Source of the DNA: UTCHB3 sp964371075
GTDB taxonomy: Bacteria; Bacteroidota; Ignavibacteria; Ignavibacteriales; Ignavibacteriaceae
DNA length: 64,000 bases
Assembly (NCBI GenBank): GCA_964371075.1
Contig: CAYJKN010000001.1
Location: 372,001 to 436,000 of the forward strand
Reading direction: 5' to 3'
This document shows positions 1 to 8,385 of this stretch, piece by piece; the stretch's first letter is position 1; each line of letters begins with the position of its first letter. The position numbers and the translations under genes are program-made. The notes under the pieces were generated by a model, which was not told the DNA's origin, made no database searches, and was given only the letters and a program-made list of their open reading frames with translations.

Positions 1-133
1 AAGGGTTGATACCGATACTTACATAAACCTGGTCAAAGATATCCTTTGCCCTGAGAACTATGTCAATATGACCATTCGTTACAGGATCAAAAGTGCCGGG
101 ATAGATTGCAATTTTCTTCTTTTTTTCGTCCAT
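1..133 (-). CDS. coaD: Phosphopantetheine adenylyltransferase, N-terminal part (window-edge partial)
   Basis: Only the first ~44 codons are inside the window; the gene continues beyond base 1. The start ATG is the complement of 131-133. The translation begins with a lysine-rich MDEKKKK leader followed by IAIYPGTFDPVTNGH. That stretch holds the phosphate-binding region and the TxGH motif of the nucleotidyltransferase superfamily, as seen in CoaD. The enzyme transfers AMP from ATP to 4'-phosphopantetheine in the penultimate step of CoA synthesis in the cytosol. Other members of the superfamily (for example NadD) share the TxGH motif, but the YPGTFDPVTNGHIDI context is characteristic of CoaD. 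It is divergent to the DUF4286 gene, with a 99-nt shared upstream region. Confidence 0.93.
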   Translation of the reverse strand, partial: MDEKKKKIAIYPGTFDPVTNGHIDIVLRAKDIFDQVYVSIGINP

Positions 134-232
134 TTACAACAATTTTTCTAAATTTTTTGTTGATTTCAAATATAATAAATATTTATGTAATACACTTTCT
201 TTTAATTTTGGAAACAGACAAGGAGTCTCAAA

Positions 233-565
233 ATGATTTATTATTATGTACAGATCAGCGTGGATACAAAAGTGCAAACTGACTGGATACAATGGATGCT
301 GGAAGTCCATATTCCCGAAGTGGTTGCAACAGGACACTTCAAAAATTGTTATTTTCAACAGATAATTGATCCTTTACCAACCGGTGAAACAGTATCATTC
401 CTTACTGTTTATGAATGTGAATCAGTTGAGAGACTGAGAAAATACCGGGAAAATGATGCTCCTAAACTGATGGCAGAACACGAGAAAAAATTTGGTGGTG
501 CTTTCACAGCCACAAGATTTGTGGGTGCCCCACTCCGTGTTCCCGAAGGAAAAGTTAAATTTTAA
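233..565 (+). CDS. DUF4286 family protein
   Basis: A 110-residue soluble protein without signal peptide or membrane segment. It resembles the DUF4286 family, common in Bacteroidota and relatives and of unknown function: a start rich in Tyr, the segment WIQWMLEVHIPEV near residues 18-30, and a C-terminal part containing AEHEKKFG. Its length is usual for the family. The start is supported by AAGGAG at 220-225, seven bases before the ATG. It is a single-gene unit closed by a clear terminator hairpin directly after the stop codon. No catalytic motif is visible and I assign no function. Confidence 0.85.
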   Translation: MIYYYVQISVDTKVQTDWIQWMLEVHIPEVVATGHFKNCYFQQIIDPLPTGETVSFLTVYECESVERLRKYRENDAPKLMAEHEKKFGGAFTATRFVGAPLRVPEGKVKF

Positions 566-572
566 TGATTTT

Positions 573-604
573 GGGAGTGATGTTAAACACCACTCCCCTT
601 TTCT
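573..604 (+). terminator. Rho-independent terminator of the DUF4286 gene
   Basis: GGGAGTG (573-579) pairs with CACTCCC (591-597) and is followed by CTTTTCTC. It starts 8 nt after the stop codon. Confidence 0.85.
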
Positions 605-686
605 CTCCTGTTTTGTGAGCTGATTCATTTTTGCTTCATATTTTATTTATATTTTGCATTGTTATATTTAATATTTTAGGCTTTCC

Positions 687-1772
687 ATGCGATATTTAAG
701 TTTGTTTTTTATTCTACTAATTACCTCAGGCATCTCACAACAGGCATCTGAATATTTCCCCGCCTCCGATGGTTACAAATGGTACACAAAAACTGTGGTA
801 CTCGACTCTCTGAATCAGGAAATTGATTCTCTCGCTGCATACACCATTGATTCACTCGCCGGTGAAACAACCTACAAAGGTTATCAGGCTAAATATATAT
901 TAGGAAAAACAGGTTTATATGAAACTGTTACCTATCAGCCATATATTGATACCTCATTTGTTTCACTTTCAGGAAGTGATGCCAGAACTTATTTTGGTCT
1001 TGGCAATATTAACTCTTTGCTTGGTTTGATTGATACCACCGCCATTGACAGCACCCTGCTTGGAGTATTGGGTTTACTCTCCTCAGTTGAAGGATGGTAT
1101 CCAACCTATAAGTTTACGAGCTCAGTGGGTACCAACTATACTCTATTCACAAAAGACACTACTATTGTGGTCCAGGATGTAACTTTACCATTACGCTTCC
1201 AGGCTCAAGCAAAGAGAGTTAATGATGGTCCACTGACGACAGAAATTGGAACATTTAACTGCAAAAAGTTTGTTTTGTCTTATTCAGTGAAATATATATT
1301 ACCCCCGTTCATTTCCATCACTTTGATTACTATTCCTGACACTCATTATGTAGCTCAAGGAAACTGGATTGTGAAAACAATTGCTCCATCAACAACATTG
1401 GATTTATCTTTTGTTCAGCTCGGTACATTCACCTTCCCCGGAAGAATGGAAGTTGTGATTCCGCCTATTATTCCAACATCAGTTGAAGATTTTGAACCTG
1501 CTCAGATTGATGGATTTGCGCTTCATCAGAACTATCCAAATCCTTTTAACCCGGAAACAACGATAAGTTTTAATCTCCCGGATAATGGATTTGTTTCACT
1601 AAAAGTGTACGATAATTTGGGTAATCTGATTGCAACTCCTATAAGCAGAGATATGCAAGCCGGTACCCACAAGATGAGTTTTAGTGGGAATGACTTGGCA
1701 AGTGGCGTTTATTTTTACAGACTGGAAACAGAACGATTCTCAGAAACCCGAAGAATGATTCTACTCAAATAG
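687..1772 (+). CDS. Secreted protein with T9SS type A sorting domain
   Basis: 361 residues. An N-terminal signal peptide (hydrophobic stretch at residues 4-17) is followed by a ~250-residue region with no domain I recognise. The C-terminal ~85 residues form a type A sorting domain: QNYPNPFNPETTISF near residue 282, then the VKVYDNLGN-like strand, the SGVYFYRL strand and a basic MILLK end. Known biology of the family: such domains direct export through the type IX secretion system and are then removed or used for surface attachment. The cargo part contains a repeated run of threonine and aspartate (DSLAAYTIDSLAG), but no catalytic motif. Function of the cargo is unknown. A terminator follows at 1795-1840. 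Confidence 0.85.
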   Translation: MRYLSLFFILLITSGISQQASEYFPASDGYKWYTKTVVLDSLNQEIDSLAAYTIDSLAGETTYKGYQAKYILGKTGLYETVTYQPYIDTSFVSLSGSDARTYFGLGNINSLLGLIDTTAIDSTLLGVLGLLSSVEGWYPTYKFTSSVGTNYTLFTKDTTIVVQDVTLPLRFQAQAKRVNDGPLTTEIGTFNCKKFVLSYSVKYILPPFISITLITIPDTHYVAQGNWIVKTIAPSTTLDLSFVQLGTFTFPGRMEVVIPPIIPTSVEDFEPAQIDGFALHQNYPNPFNPETTISFNLPDNGFVSLKVYDNLGNLIATPISRDMQAGTHKMSFSGNDLASGVYFYRLETERFSETRRMILLK

Positions 1773-1794
1773 GAAACTATTAAATTTTGTTTTT

Positions 1795-1840
1795 AAGGAA
1801 GATCAGTTGCCAATTACGGGTTAATTGATCTTCCTTTTTT
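1795..1840 (+). terminator. Rho-independent terminator after the T9SS cargo gene
   Basis: AAGGAAGATCA (1795-1805) pairs with TGATCTTCCTT (1825-1835) and continues into a run of T to 1840. It lies between convergent genes; the T run favours the plus strand. Confidence 0.88.
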
Positions 1841-1844
1841 TATT

Positions 1845-2345
1845 TTAAATAATTTTGAGGGCTTTTTGCAGATCAATTTTGGTTGTCAGTAAATCCTGTG
1901 ATAACACTTTCACTGATCCAATAACCGGCATAAAATTTGTGTCCCCGTTCCATCTGGGGACTATATGGAAGTGAATGTGATCGGCAATTCCTGCACCGGC
2001 AACTTTACCGAGATTTGCACCAATATTAAAACCCTCAGGATTGTTTATTTCTCTGAGAGCTGTAATCAGCCTTTTGATCGTTGAAGTGACTTCCGCAAAT
2101 TCCTCATCTGAAAGCTCCATTATATCAGAGATATGCCTGAAGGGAATCACCATCAGATGCCCGTTATTATAAGGATAAAGGTTCAGCATGGTAAATGTCC
2201 TCTCCCCTCTGAAGACGACCTGTGACTGATCATCCATAAGATCATCATTCTGTGAACCACAAAAGACACACCCCTTGCTGTCCGCCTTTTTCTCTTTAAA
2301 TGATTCGATATATTGTGAACGCCACGGTGACCATAATTTATCCAT
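1845..2345 (-). CDS. HIT family nucleotide hydrolase/transferase
   Basis: 166 residues. The histidine-triad motif HIHFHIVPRW starts at residue 123, with His123, His125 and His127 forming the active site that binds the alpha-phosphate of a nucleotide. N-terminal LWSPWRSQYI and the CVFC pair at residues 26-29 match the HIT subgroup related to diadenosine tetraphosphate phosphorylases/hydrolases (the Rv2613c type), which bind zinc through those cysteines. The likely substrate is a dinucleoside polyphosphate such as Ap4A, or AMP-lysine; the exact substrate cannot be told. The protein is cytosolic. It is a single gene, 133 nt downstream of the EF-G-like gene's terminator region, and convergent with the T9SS cargo gene. 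Confidence 0.9.
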   Translation of the reverse strand: MDKLWSPWRSQYIESFKEKKADSKGCVFCGSQNDDLMDDQSQVVFRGERTFTMLNLYPYNNGHLMVIPFRHISDIMELSDEEFAEVTSTIKRLITALREINNPEGFNIGANLGKVAGAGIADHIHFHIVPRWNGDTNFMPVIGSVKVLSQDLLTTKIDLQKALKII

Positions 2346-2419
2346 CTGCCATCCTGATTAAGATTTGTTAATACTTCAAAAATAGTGATTTATTTTTAGA
2401 AAATCCGTTGTACCTGTTT

Positions 2420-2457
2420 ATAATAAAATAAAAAGGCTGCTCGAAAAAGCAGCCTTT
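2420..2457 (-). terminator. Terminator of the EF-G-like operon
   Basis: AAAGGCTGCT (2432-2441) pairs with AGCAGCCTTT (2448-2457). On the minus strand the hairpin is followed by TTTTATTTTAT, 22 nt after the EF-G-like stop codon. Confidence 0.9.
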
Positions 2458-2478
2458 GAAAATATGATGAAGAGTGTT

Positions 2479-4569
2479 TTATTCTTCTTCAAGTCTCGAT
2501 TTGTTATATTCTTCAATGATCTTAACTTCCTGCTCTTTAGGAACTTCCTCATAAAAAGAAAATTTCTCTTTGTGAGTTCCTCTTCCTGCAGTAATACCAC
2601 GAAGATCAACTGAATATTTGTAGAGTGACGACAATGGTACATTAGCTTTAAGTATCTGGAAATGACCATCGGATTCCATTCCGAGAATTCTACCTCTACG
2701 AGATGTAAAATCACTCATAACATCACCCATGAACTCTTCAGGAACTTTAACTTCAACTTCGTAGATAGGCTCAAGTAAACACGGTTTACAAGCTGCAAAT
2801 GCTTTCTTAAAACATTGAGCTGAAGCAAGTTTAAATGACATTTCATCCGAATCAACATCGTGGAATTTTCCGTCAAAAAGAGTGACTTTTACATCCACAA
2901 CATTATAACCGGCAAGCACACCTTTAACCATTTGCTCCTGGATACCTTTTTCAACGGCAGGAATAAATCTACCGGGAACAGCACCACCAACGATGGCATC
3001 AACAAACTCAAATCCTTTTCCGCGTTCCTGAGGTTCCATTTTAAAGAATACATGAGCAAACTGTCCCCTGCCACCTGATTGTTTTTTATGGCGGTAGTCA
3101 ACACTGTCAACTCTTCCTTTAATGGTTTCTCTATAAGGAATGCGTGGTTGAACAAGATCCACATCAACATTATATCTTTCTTTCAGTCTCTTCACTGCGA
3201 AAGTGAGCTGGGTCTGACCCTGCCCTGTTATGATGGTTTGTCCAATTTCAGGATCAAATCTTACGTTAAATGAAGGATCTTCTTCGTGGAGGGCGTGTAA
3301 ACATGTTGCGATTTTATCTTCATCACCTTTAGCTTTAGGGATGATCGCTCCTCTGATTGAAGGTTCCGGAAATTTAATATGTGCAATTTTTACTGAATAG
3401 TTCTTTGAACTAAGAGTATTATTGGTGTGTGAATCTTTAAGTTTCACCACTGCACCAATATCTCCTGCACACATGGAGGAAAGATCTTTTCTATTGTGTC
3501 CGTTCAGTACAAAAAACTGATTAAGTCTTTCAGGTTTTCCACTGGTCTGGTTCACAAGATCCATACCCGGTTTTAATGTACCGGAAAAAACTCTGAATAG
3601 TGAAAGTTCACCAACATGTTGTTCTGCAATTATCTTAAAGATAAAAAGAACGGGTTCCCCGTTTTGGCTGCAAACAACTTCTACTTCTTTTCCGTCACCA
3701 AGAAATCCCTTTACCGGGGGCATCTCATTTGGTGCTGGGAAGTAGCTTACCGCAAAATCAAGGATATTGTTCATTCCAACACCTTTTGCGGCGGAAGCTG
3801 CAAATACAGGAACAAGGTCACCATTGCGGATCGCTATTTTCATTCCTTTTGCTGCTTCTTCAGGGGTTAAATCCCCGTTTTCAAAATAATTATTCATGAG
3901 TTCTTCATCAGCTTCAGCAACTTTTTCAATTAACTGAGTGTGATACTCTTCGGCGAGCGCTTTTAAATCTGCGGGGATCTCAATCTCCGTTACAGATTTA
4001 GTTCCGATCGCTCCATACTGATATGCTTTCATCTTGAGCACATCCACTACTGTATCGAACTGTAATCCCTCTTTAGCGGGGAAAGTTACAACCACACAAC
4101 TGTGTGAAAGCCGATCAATCGACTGTTCAAATATCCTTTTAAAATCCGACCTTTCATGGTCAATTTTATTAATTACGATGGCTGCCGGTTTGTTATCTTC
4201 TTTAAGATATTCCCAGGCATGCTCAGTTCCTACTTCAATACCTTCGACTGCTTTTATAAAAATAAGACCCGTATCGACAACTTTTGAACCTGCCAAAACT
4301 TCACCTTCAAAATCAGATGTTCCCGGAATATCAACAATATTCAACTTAACATCTTTCCAATCCAAGTGACAGGCAGAGAGGGAAATAGAAATCTTACGCT
4401 CAATTTCATTAGGAGTATAGTCAGAAATCGTGTTTCCTTCTTCTATTTTGCCGATACGGGTAGTTTCACCGCCGGTGTATAAAGCCAACTCGTTAAAAGT
4501 AGTTTTTCCGGCGTTGGCATGTCCAAAAAAACCGATGTTCCGGATGAGCTCCGGAGTATATTCTTTCAC
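2479..4569 (-). CDS. EF-G-like translation GTPase (EF-G-2-type paralogue)
   Basis: 696 residues covering all five EF-G domains. G1 is GHANAGKTT (16-24), switch I is around 47-66 and ends in EIERKISISLS instead of the usual ERGITI, G3 is DIPGTSDF (80-87), and G4 is NKID (134-137). Domain IV/V features follow, including GGAVPGRFIPAVEKG and the C-terminal RGRILG segment. Canonical EF-G has DTPGHVDF; here the GTPase-activating His is Thr84. This marks it as the divergent EF-G-2-like group rather than the main fusA, which normally sits beside rpsL/rpsG and is not in this window. Binding to ribosomes is plausible, but its role is not known. It ends an operon with the DUF948-like and YtxH genes (12-nt and 23-nt gaps) and is followed by a strong terminator. 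Confidence 0.9.
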   Translation of the reverse strand: MKEYTPELIRNIGFFGHANAGKTTFNELALYTGGETTRIGKIEEGNTISDYTPNEIERKISISLSACHLDWKDVKLNIVDIPGTSDFEGEVLAGSKVVDTGLIFIKAVEGIEVGTEHAWEYLKEDNKPAAIVINKIDHERSDFKRIFEQSIDRLSHSCVVVTFPAKEGLQFDTVVDVLKMKAYQYGAIGTKSVTEIEIPADLKALAEEYHTQLIEKVAEADEELMNNYFENGDLTPEEAAKGMKIAIRNGDLVPVFAASAAKGVGMNNILDFAVSYFPAPNEMPPVKGFLGDGKEVEVVCSQNGEPVLFIFKIIAEQHVGELSLFRVFSGTLKPGMDLVNQTSGKPERLNQFFVLNGHNRKDLSSMCAGDIGAVVKLKDSHTNNTLSSKNYSVKIAHIKFPEPSIRGAIIPKAKGDEDKIATCLHALHEEDPSFNVRFDPEIGQTIITGQGQTQLTFAVKRLKERYNVDVDLVQPRIPYRETIKGRVDSVDYRHKKQSGGRGQFAHVFFKMEPQERGKGFEFVDAIVGGAVPGRFIPAVEKGIQEQMVKGVLAGYNVVDVKVTLFDGKFHDVDSDEMSFKLASAQCFKKAFAACKPCLLEPIYEVEVKVPEEFMGDVMSDFTSRRGRILGMESDGHFQILKANVPLSSLYKYSVDLRGITAGRGTHKEKFSFYEEVPKEQEVKIIEEYNKSRLEEE

Positions 4570-4581
4570 AGATGATCTCCT

Positions 4582-4968
4582 TTACTTCTTTAAGAAAAAG
4601 GCTCTGAAGAAGGCGAGAACGCCACCTTTCAGAGCCGTTAAATTAGTAAGCAGCTTATCCACCGGTGATTCAAGACTTTCTTTAACTTTATCTTCGAAAC
4701 TGAACAAACTTTCCAGCCTCATCTTTACTTGATCAATTATCCAACCTGTCTTTTCAAGCTGCTCATTCACCTCGGAAGAGGTGTGTTGCAGTGTGCCGGA
4801 CAGTGTCTGTAATGAGTCAATCAGTGGCTCAAATTTATTCGTGAGTTCGCCCAAGTCTTGTTGCATCTGTTGTACACTATCAGTGAGTTTTTTTAAATAC
4901 ACTATAAGCGCTACACATAATGCTGACGCACTCAGGTAAAGGATTACTTGAAATATCTCCGTTAACAT
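4582..4968 (-). CDS. Small membrane-anchored coiled-coil protein, DUF948-like
   Basis: 128 residues. One N-terminal transmembrane segment (about residues 4-24) is followed by a long amphipathic, heptad-like region containing DSVQQMQQDLGELTNKFEP and QTLSGTLQHTSSEVN. This pattern matches the DUF948 family of general-stress-like membrane proteins, which often neighbour YtxH proteins. The topology would put the coiled coil on one face of the inner membrane. It lies between ytxH-like and EF-G-like genes in the same direction. Function unknown; the assignment rests on architecture and neighbourhood, not on a catalytic motif. Confidence 0.72.
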   Translation of the reverse strand: MLTEIFQVILYLSASALCVALIVYLKKLTDSVQQMQQDLGELTNKFEPLIDSLQTLSGTLQHTSSEVNEQLEKTGWIIDQVKMRLESLFSFEDKVKESLESPVDKLLTNLTALKGGVLAFFRAFFLKK

Positions 4969-4991
4969 AGCTACTCTTTCATTTTAAAAGA

Positions 4992-5330
4992 TTATGCGTT
5001 TTCTGTTTCCTGTTCAGCAGCAGGTTTCCCTTTTGCTCCTTTCATAAGCCTTTCAGCATCATTCTTGATTTCTTCGGCTTTTTTCTTTGCGTCATCAATA
5101 ATTTGTTGACCTCTTTTTTTGCCTTCGTTAACCACTTCCTGAGCTTTTTCTTTGGCTTTTACCAGTTGGGATTCAGCTTCTTTTTTGAAATCTTCAGCTT
5201 TATCCTGAATGTCTTTGCGGAGTTCTTTCCCACTCTTTGGAGCAAACAAAAGGGCTAATGATGCACCGACTAATCCACCGGCCAGAAGACCTAAAAGCAA
5301 ACCTTTACTTAGATTTTTGTCGTTTGACAT
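4992..5330 (-). CDS. YtxH domain-containing protein
   Basis: 112 residues from the chosen start MSNDKN. A longer frame begins at 5378, but the ATG at 5328-5330 is preceded by GGAGG with six bases of spacing, so the shorter start is preferred. Residues 8-32 form a Gly-rich transmembrane segment (GLLLGLLAGGLVGASLALLF) followed by APKSGKELR, the signature of YtxH (PF12732-type) proteins. After this comes a Lys/Glu/Ala-rich coiled coil with repeats of KKAEE/KAEDFKKEAE type. Relatives in Bacillus belong to the general stress response; the molecular role is unknown. First gene of the three-gene operon ending with the EF-G paralogue. Confidence 0.85.
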   Translation of the reverse strand: MSNDKNLSKGLLLGLLAGGLVGASLALLFAPKSGKELRKDIQDKAEDFKKEAESQLVKAKEKAQEVVNEGKKRGQQIIDDAKKKAEEIKNDAERLMKGAKGKPAAEQETENA

Positions 5331-5488
5331 AACAACCTCCATTTTTTTATGAATTTTACAACATTTTTTTAAATGCACTATAATATACTCTCATTTGTAA
5401 ATAAAATCAAACATGAATTTAATCTTGTTTAAAAATTAAAATATATAATACTAAGTAAAATAATAGTAATTACTCATACATCAAACAC

Positions 5489-5515
5489 AAAAAGGAGGCC
5501 ATAGCCTCCTTTTTC
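5489..5515. terminator. Bidirectional terminator hairpin downstream of icd
   Basis: AAAGGAGGC (5491-5499), loop CATA, GCCTCCTTT (5504-5512), with A run before and T run after, so it can work on either strand. It lies 77 nt after the icd stop and upstream of the YtxH operon. The rest of 5331-5591 is AT-rich leader and probably contains the YtxH operon promoter; I could not pick a reliable promoter. Confidence 0.85.
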
Positions 5516-5591
5516 AAAAATAGTTACGATTTGTTGACCAAATTTCCAACAACATGAGTTTTCATGCCGGGGAATTGGTGGCTTTGTCTAA

Positions 5592-6842
5592 TTACATGTT
5601 TTTTACTATTTCATTAGCGAATTCGCTGGTCTTAACTTCTTTTGCACCATCCATCAGACGGGCAAAATCGTAGGTGACCACTTTACTCGAAATTGTTTTT
5701 TGAAGTGCAGATTCAATCATTCTTGCAACTTCTGTCCATCCAATGTAATCAAACATCATCACTCCCGAGAGTATTACTGATCCGGGATTAATTTTGTCGA
5801 GATTTGCATATTTTGGAGCAGTTCCATGAGTAGCTTCAAATAAACCGATCGAATAACTTAGATTTGCACCGGGAGCGATTCCAAGACCACCAACCTGTGC
5901 TGCTGCAGCATCTGAAAGATAATCACCATTCAGATTTGGAGTGGCAACCACATCATATTCGTCAGGTCTCAATAAAACCTGCTGGAACATACTGTCGGCG
6001 ATACGATCTTTTATGAGAAGTTTTCCTTCAGGAACCTTTCCGCCGTGATTTGCCCAGACTTCATCTTCAGTGACAGTTACATTGCCAAATTCTTCTTTAG
6101 CAACTTCATAACCCCACTCCTTAAATGAACCTTCGGTAAACTTCATGATATTGCCTTTGTGCACAATTGTAACACTTTTTCTACCATGTGTGAGAGCATA
6201 TTCGATGGCTTTTTTCACAAGTCTTTTTGACCCAAAAGCTGACATTGGTTTAACACCAATCCCTGAGCCGGGTCTGATGTTTTTACCAAACTTTTCGTTT
6301 ATTAATTTGATTATTTCGTTGGCTTCAGGCGAATCAGCTTTAAACTCAACACCTGCATAAACATCTTCCGTGTTCTCTCTGAAAAGCACAATGTCAAGTT
6401 TTTCAGGAGTTTTTACGGGACTTGGTGTACCTGCATAATACTTTACTGGACGAACGCATGCATAGAGATCAAGGCGTTGTCGAAGTGTAACATTTAAACT
6501 TCTGATTCCACCTCCAACTGGTGTAGTGAGTGGACCTTTTATGGCAACGAGATATTCTTCAATTGCTTCAAGGGTTTCTTCAGGTAACCATTCGTTTTCA
6601 CCATAAACTTCAAGTGATTTTTCACCCGCATAAATTTCAGCCCAAGCAACTTTCTTTTTGCCTCCATATGCTTTTTCGACAGCAGCATCAAAAACATGCT
6701 GTGAAGCTTTCCAAATATCAGGACCTGTTCCGTCTCCCTCAATATAGAGAAGTACCGGGTTGTCAGGAACAATAAGTTTCCCGTTTGCGACAGTGATTTT
6801 AGCACCAAATTCAGGAACTTTTACATGTTTGTAGTTTCCCAT
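5592..6842 (-). CDS. icd: Isocitrate dehydrogenase, NADP-dependent
   Basis: 416 residues, the usual length for the E. coli-type homodimeric enzyme. It oxidatively decarboxylates isocitrate to 2-oxoglutarate in the TCA cycle. Substrate residues are seen in GGGIRSLNVTLRQR (Ser115, Asn117, Arg121 by this numbering), the region that in E. coli holds the regulatory phosphoserine. Other signatures are VLFRENTEDVYAG, VHKGNIMKFTEG and EATHGTAPKYA, whose Lys-Tyr pair is the NADP-specificity signature of the E. coli enzyme. The start is preceded by GGAGG. Its ATG overlaps the stop of the upstream flippase-like gene by one base (TAATG), so the two are co-transcribed. Confidence 0.97.
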   Translation of the reverse strand: MGNYKHVKVPEFGAKITVANGKLIVPDNPVLLYIEGDGTGPDIWKASQHVFDAAVEKAYGGKKKVAWAEIYAGEKSLEVYGENEWLPEETLEAIEEYLVAIKGPLTTPVGGGIRSLNVTLRQRLDLYACVRPVKYYAGTPSPVKTPEKLDIVLFRENTEDVYAGVEFKADSPEANEIIKLINEKFGKNIRPGSGIGVKPMSAFGSKRLVKKAIEYALTHGRKSVTIVHKGNIMKFTEGSFKEWGYEVAKEEFGNVTVTEDEVWANHGGKVPEGKLLIKDRIADSMFQQVLLRPDEYDVVATPNLNGDYLSDAAAAQVGGLGIAPGANLSYSIGLFEATHGTAPKYANLDKINPGSVILSGVMMFDYIGWTEVARMIESALQKTISSKVVTYDFARLMDGAKEVKTSEFANEIVKNM

Positions 6843-7810
6843 TAGTTGACCTCCGTTTTGTTAAGAATATTTAAATCTATTTTTCCCTGTTTTCTCTGGT
6901 AGAACCAGAAAGCACCCAAACCAACAATAACTGCAAACCACAGAGTGGCAACTCTGATTAAAATGGTTGAAGATACTGCAATAGCCTCGGGTTTATTAAG
7001 GGATTGTATAAAAAGTGTAAAAAGTGCATCCGTTGCTCCAAGTCCCCCCGGCAAAAAGGAAAGTGCCCCAGCGACTGTTGCAAAAGAATAATAAAATGAA
7101 GCCCTGAAGAGTGATACATCGACTGATAACTCAGTAAGTATCAAATAGTATGCATAACACTCAAAAAACCACGAAATGAGACTGAATAATGTCATCAGAA
7201 CCATCGGTTTTGGTTTCAGAAGTGTATAAGCGCTCTCATATAATTCAATAAAATGTGGTAAAAATCTTTTGAGAAACCCAACTCGTCCAAGTATATGAAC
7301 AAGTGGCAGTGCCCATCCCCTGTTTGAAATTATTGTGATCATAATTGTGAAGACAATCAGCGCACCAATAGCAAATTCTCTTCCATAATTGAAACTCAAA
7401 GCACCTGCCAGGGCGATGATAATTAGCGCAGTCATGTCGGTTACTCTTTCTGCGAATATCACAGGGGCAGTTTTGCTGACAGAAACACCCAATCTTTCTT
7501 TCAAAAGAAATGATTTTAGCACCTCCCCCATCTTCCCGGGGGTAACACTTAACATGAATCCACTTAAAAATATTAAAAAGGATTCTCCCAATCCAATTTT
7601 TACATCGATCAAACCAAGATAATAGTGCCACTTAAAAAAGCGAAAGATATAATTTGCAAAAACCAATCCAAGAATCACCGGAATCAGAAAGATACTAAAT
7701 TTTGAAAGAGCATCAATTACTTTGTCGATGTCTGCATAAATCGAAAAAGCGAGATACAAAACCACCGATGCAATGATAGAATAAATTATAGTCCTTCTAT
7801 AATTTTTCAA
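6842..7810 (-). CDS. Lysylphosphatidylglycerol synthase TM region/UPF0104 family membrane protein
   Basis: 322 residues with about eight predicted hydrophobic segments. The pattern matches the flippase-like membrane domain family (LPG synthase TM region, PF03706/UPF0104): an early IFANYIFRFFKWHYYL-like helix, the segment GFMLSVTPGKMGEVLKSFLL near residues 90-110, and SFLPGGLGATDALF near residue 255. Members without a C-terminal synthase domain, as here, are of uncertain function; roles in lipid or glycan transfer across the inner membrane are suggested for some. It overlaps Maf by four bases upstream and icd by one base downstream, so it is part of a SpoIID-Maf-flippase-icd operon. Confidence 0.85.
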   Translation of the reverse strand: MKNYRRTIIYSIIASVVLYLAFSIYADIDKVIDALSKFSIFLIPVILGLVFANYIFRFFKWHYYLGLIDVKIGLGESFLIFLSGFMLSVTPGKMGEVLKSFLLKERLGVSVSKTAPVIFAERVTDMTALIIIALAGALSFNYGREFAIGALIVFTIMITIISNRGWALPLVHILGRVGFLKRFLPHFIELYESAYTLLKPKPMVLMTLFSLISWFFECYAYYLILTELSVDVSLFRASFYYSFATVAGALSFLPGGLGATDALFTLFIQSLNKPEAIAVSSTILIRVATLWFAVIVGLGAFWFYQRKQGKIDLNILNKTEVN

Positions 7811-8385
7811 GAAGTTACCTTTTTGAGAGCCTCATAAACTGCATTTGTGGGGAGACCCATCACATTGTAATAACATCCGTCAATTCTTTCCATGAATATT
7901 GAACCATATCCATCCTGAACGCCGTATCCCCCGGCTTTGTCTAATGAACTACCTGTAGCCACATAACCAACAATCTCATTTTCAGTTAAATCTGTAAAGG
8001 TCACTTTAGTCTCTGAAAATGAATCTACTCTTTTTTTGTTTAGTGTATTCAGAACCGAGAATCCTGTGATAACGGTATGAGTTTTGCCACTCAATCTGCG
8101 TAGCATCAATTTTGCTTCTTCTTCATCAACGGGTTTACCAAGTATTTCACCGTCAAGAAGTACGATAGTATCCGCAGTAACTATGATCCCCTCTATTCCA
8201 CGGGAAATTGCATCATCCATCTTCCTTTTTGCCAACATCAAGGCGACATCGTTTTGATGCATCTCCAGTGGAAAAGATTCATCTGTGTCGAGACTTACAA
8301 CCTCAATTTCTCTGACAATCTGACTAAGAAGAAACTTCCTTCTGGGTGATCCTGAAGCTAAAACGATTTTAAGGTCAATTACCAT
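7807..8385 (-). CDS. Maf family nucleoside triphosphate pyrophosphatase
   Basis: 192 residues, the usual Maf length. N-terminal LASGSPRRKFLLS (residues 9-21) is the Maf signature; EVVSLDTDES, TADTIVLLDGEILGKP and LSGKTHTVITG follow. Maf enzymes hydrolyse dTTP/UTP or modified nucleotides such as m7GTP to monophosphates and PPi in the cytosol. The ADTIV block and the SLDTDES loop suit the dTTPase/UTPase (YhdE) subgroup, but I cannot be certain. It overlaps the SpoIID gene by 11 nt and the membrane protein gene by four nt, indicating translational coupling. Confidence 0.93.
   Translation of the reverse strand: MVIDLKIVLASGSPRRKFLLSQIVREIEVVSLDTDESFPLEMHQNDVALMLAKRKMDDAISRGIEGIIVTADTIVLLDGEILGKPVDEEEAKLMLRRLSGKTHTVITGFSVLNTLNKKRVDSFSETKVTFTDLTENEIVGYVATGSSLDKAGGYGVQDGYGSIFMERIDGCYYNVMGLPTNAVYEALKKVTS

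Noticed and set aside
4992..5378. Longer start of the YtxH protein
   Set aside because: GGAGG sits before the internal ATG at 5328-5330 and the first 16 residues have no signal.
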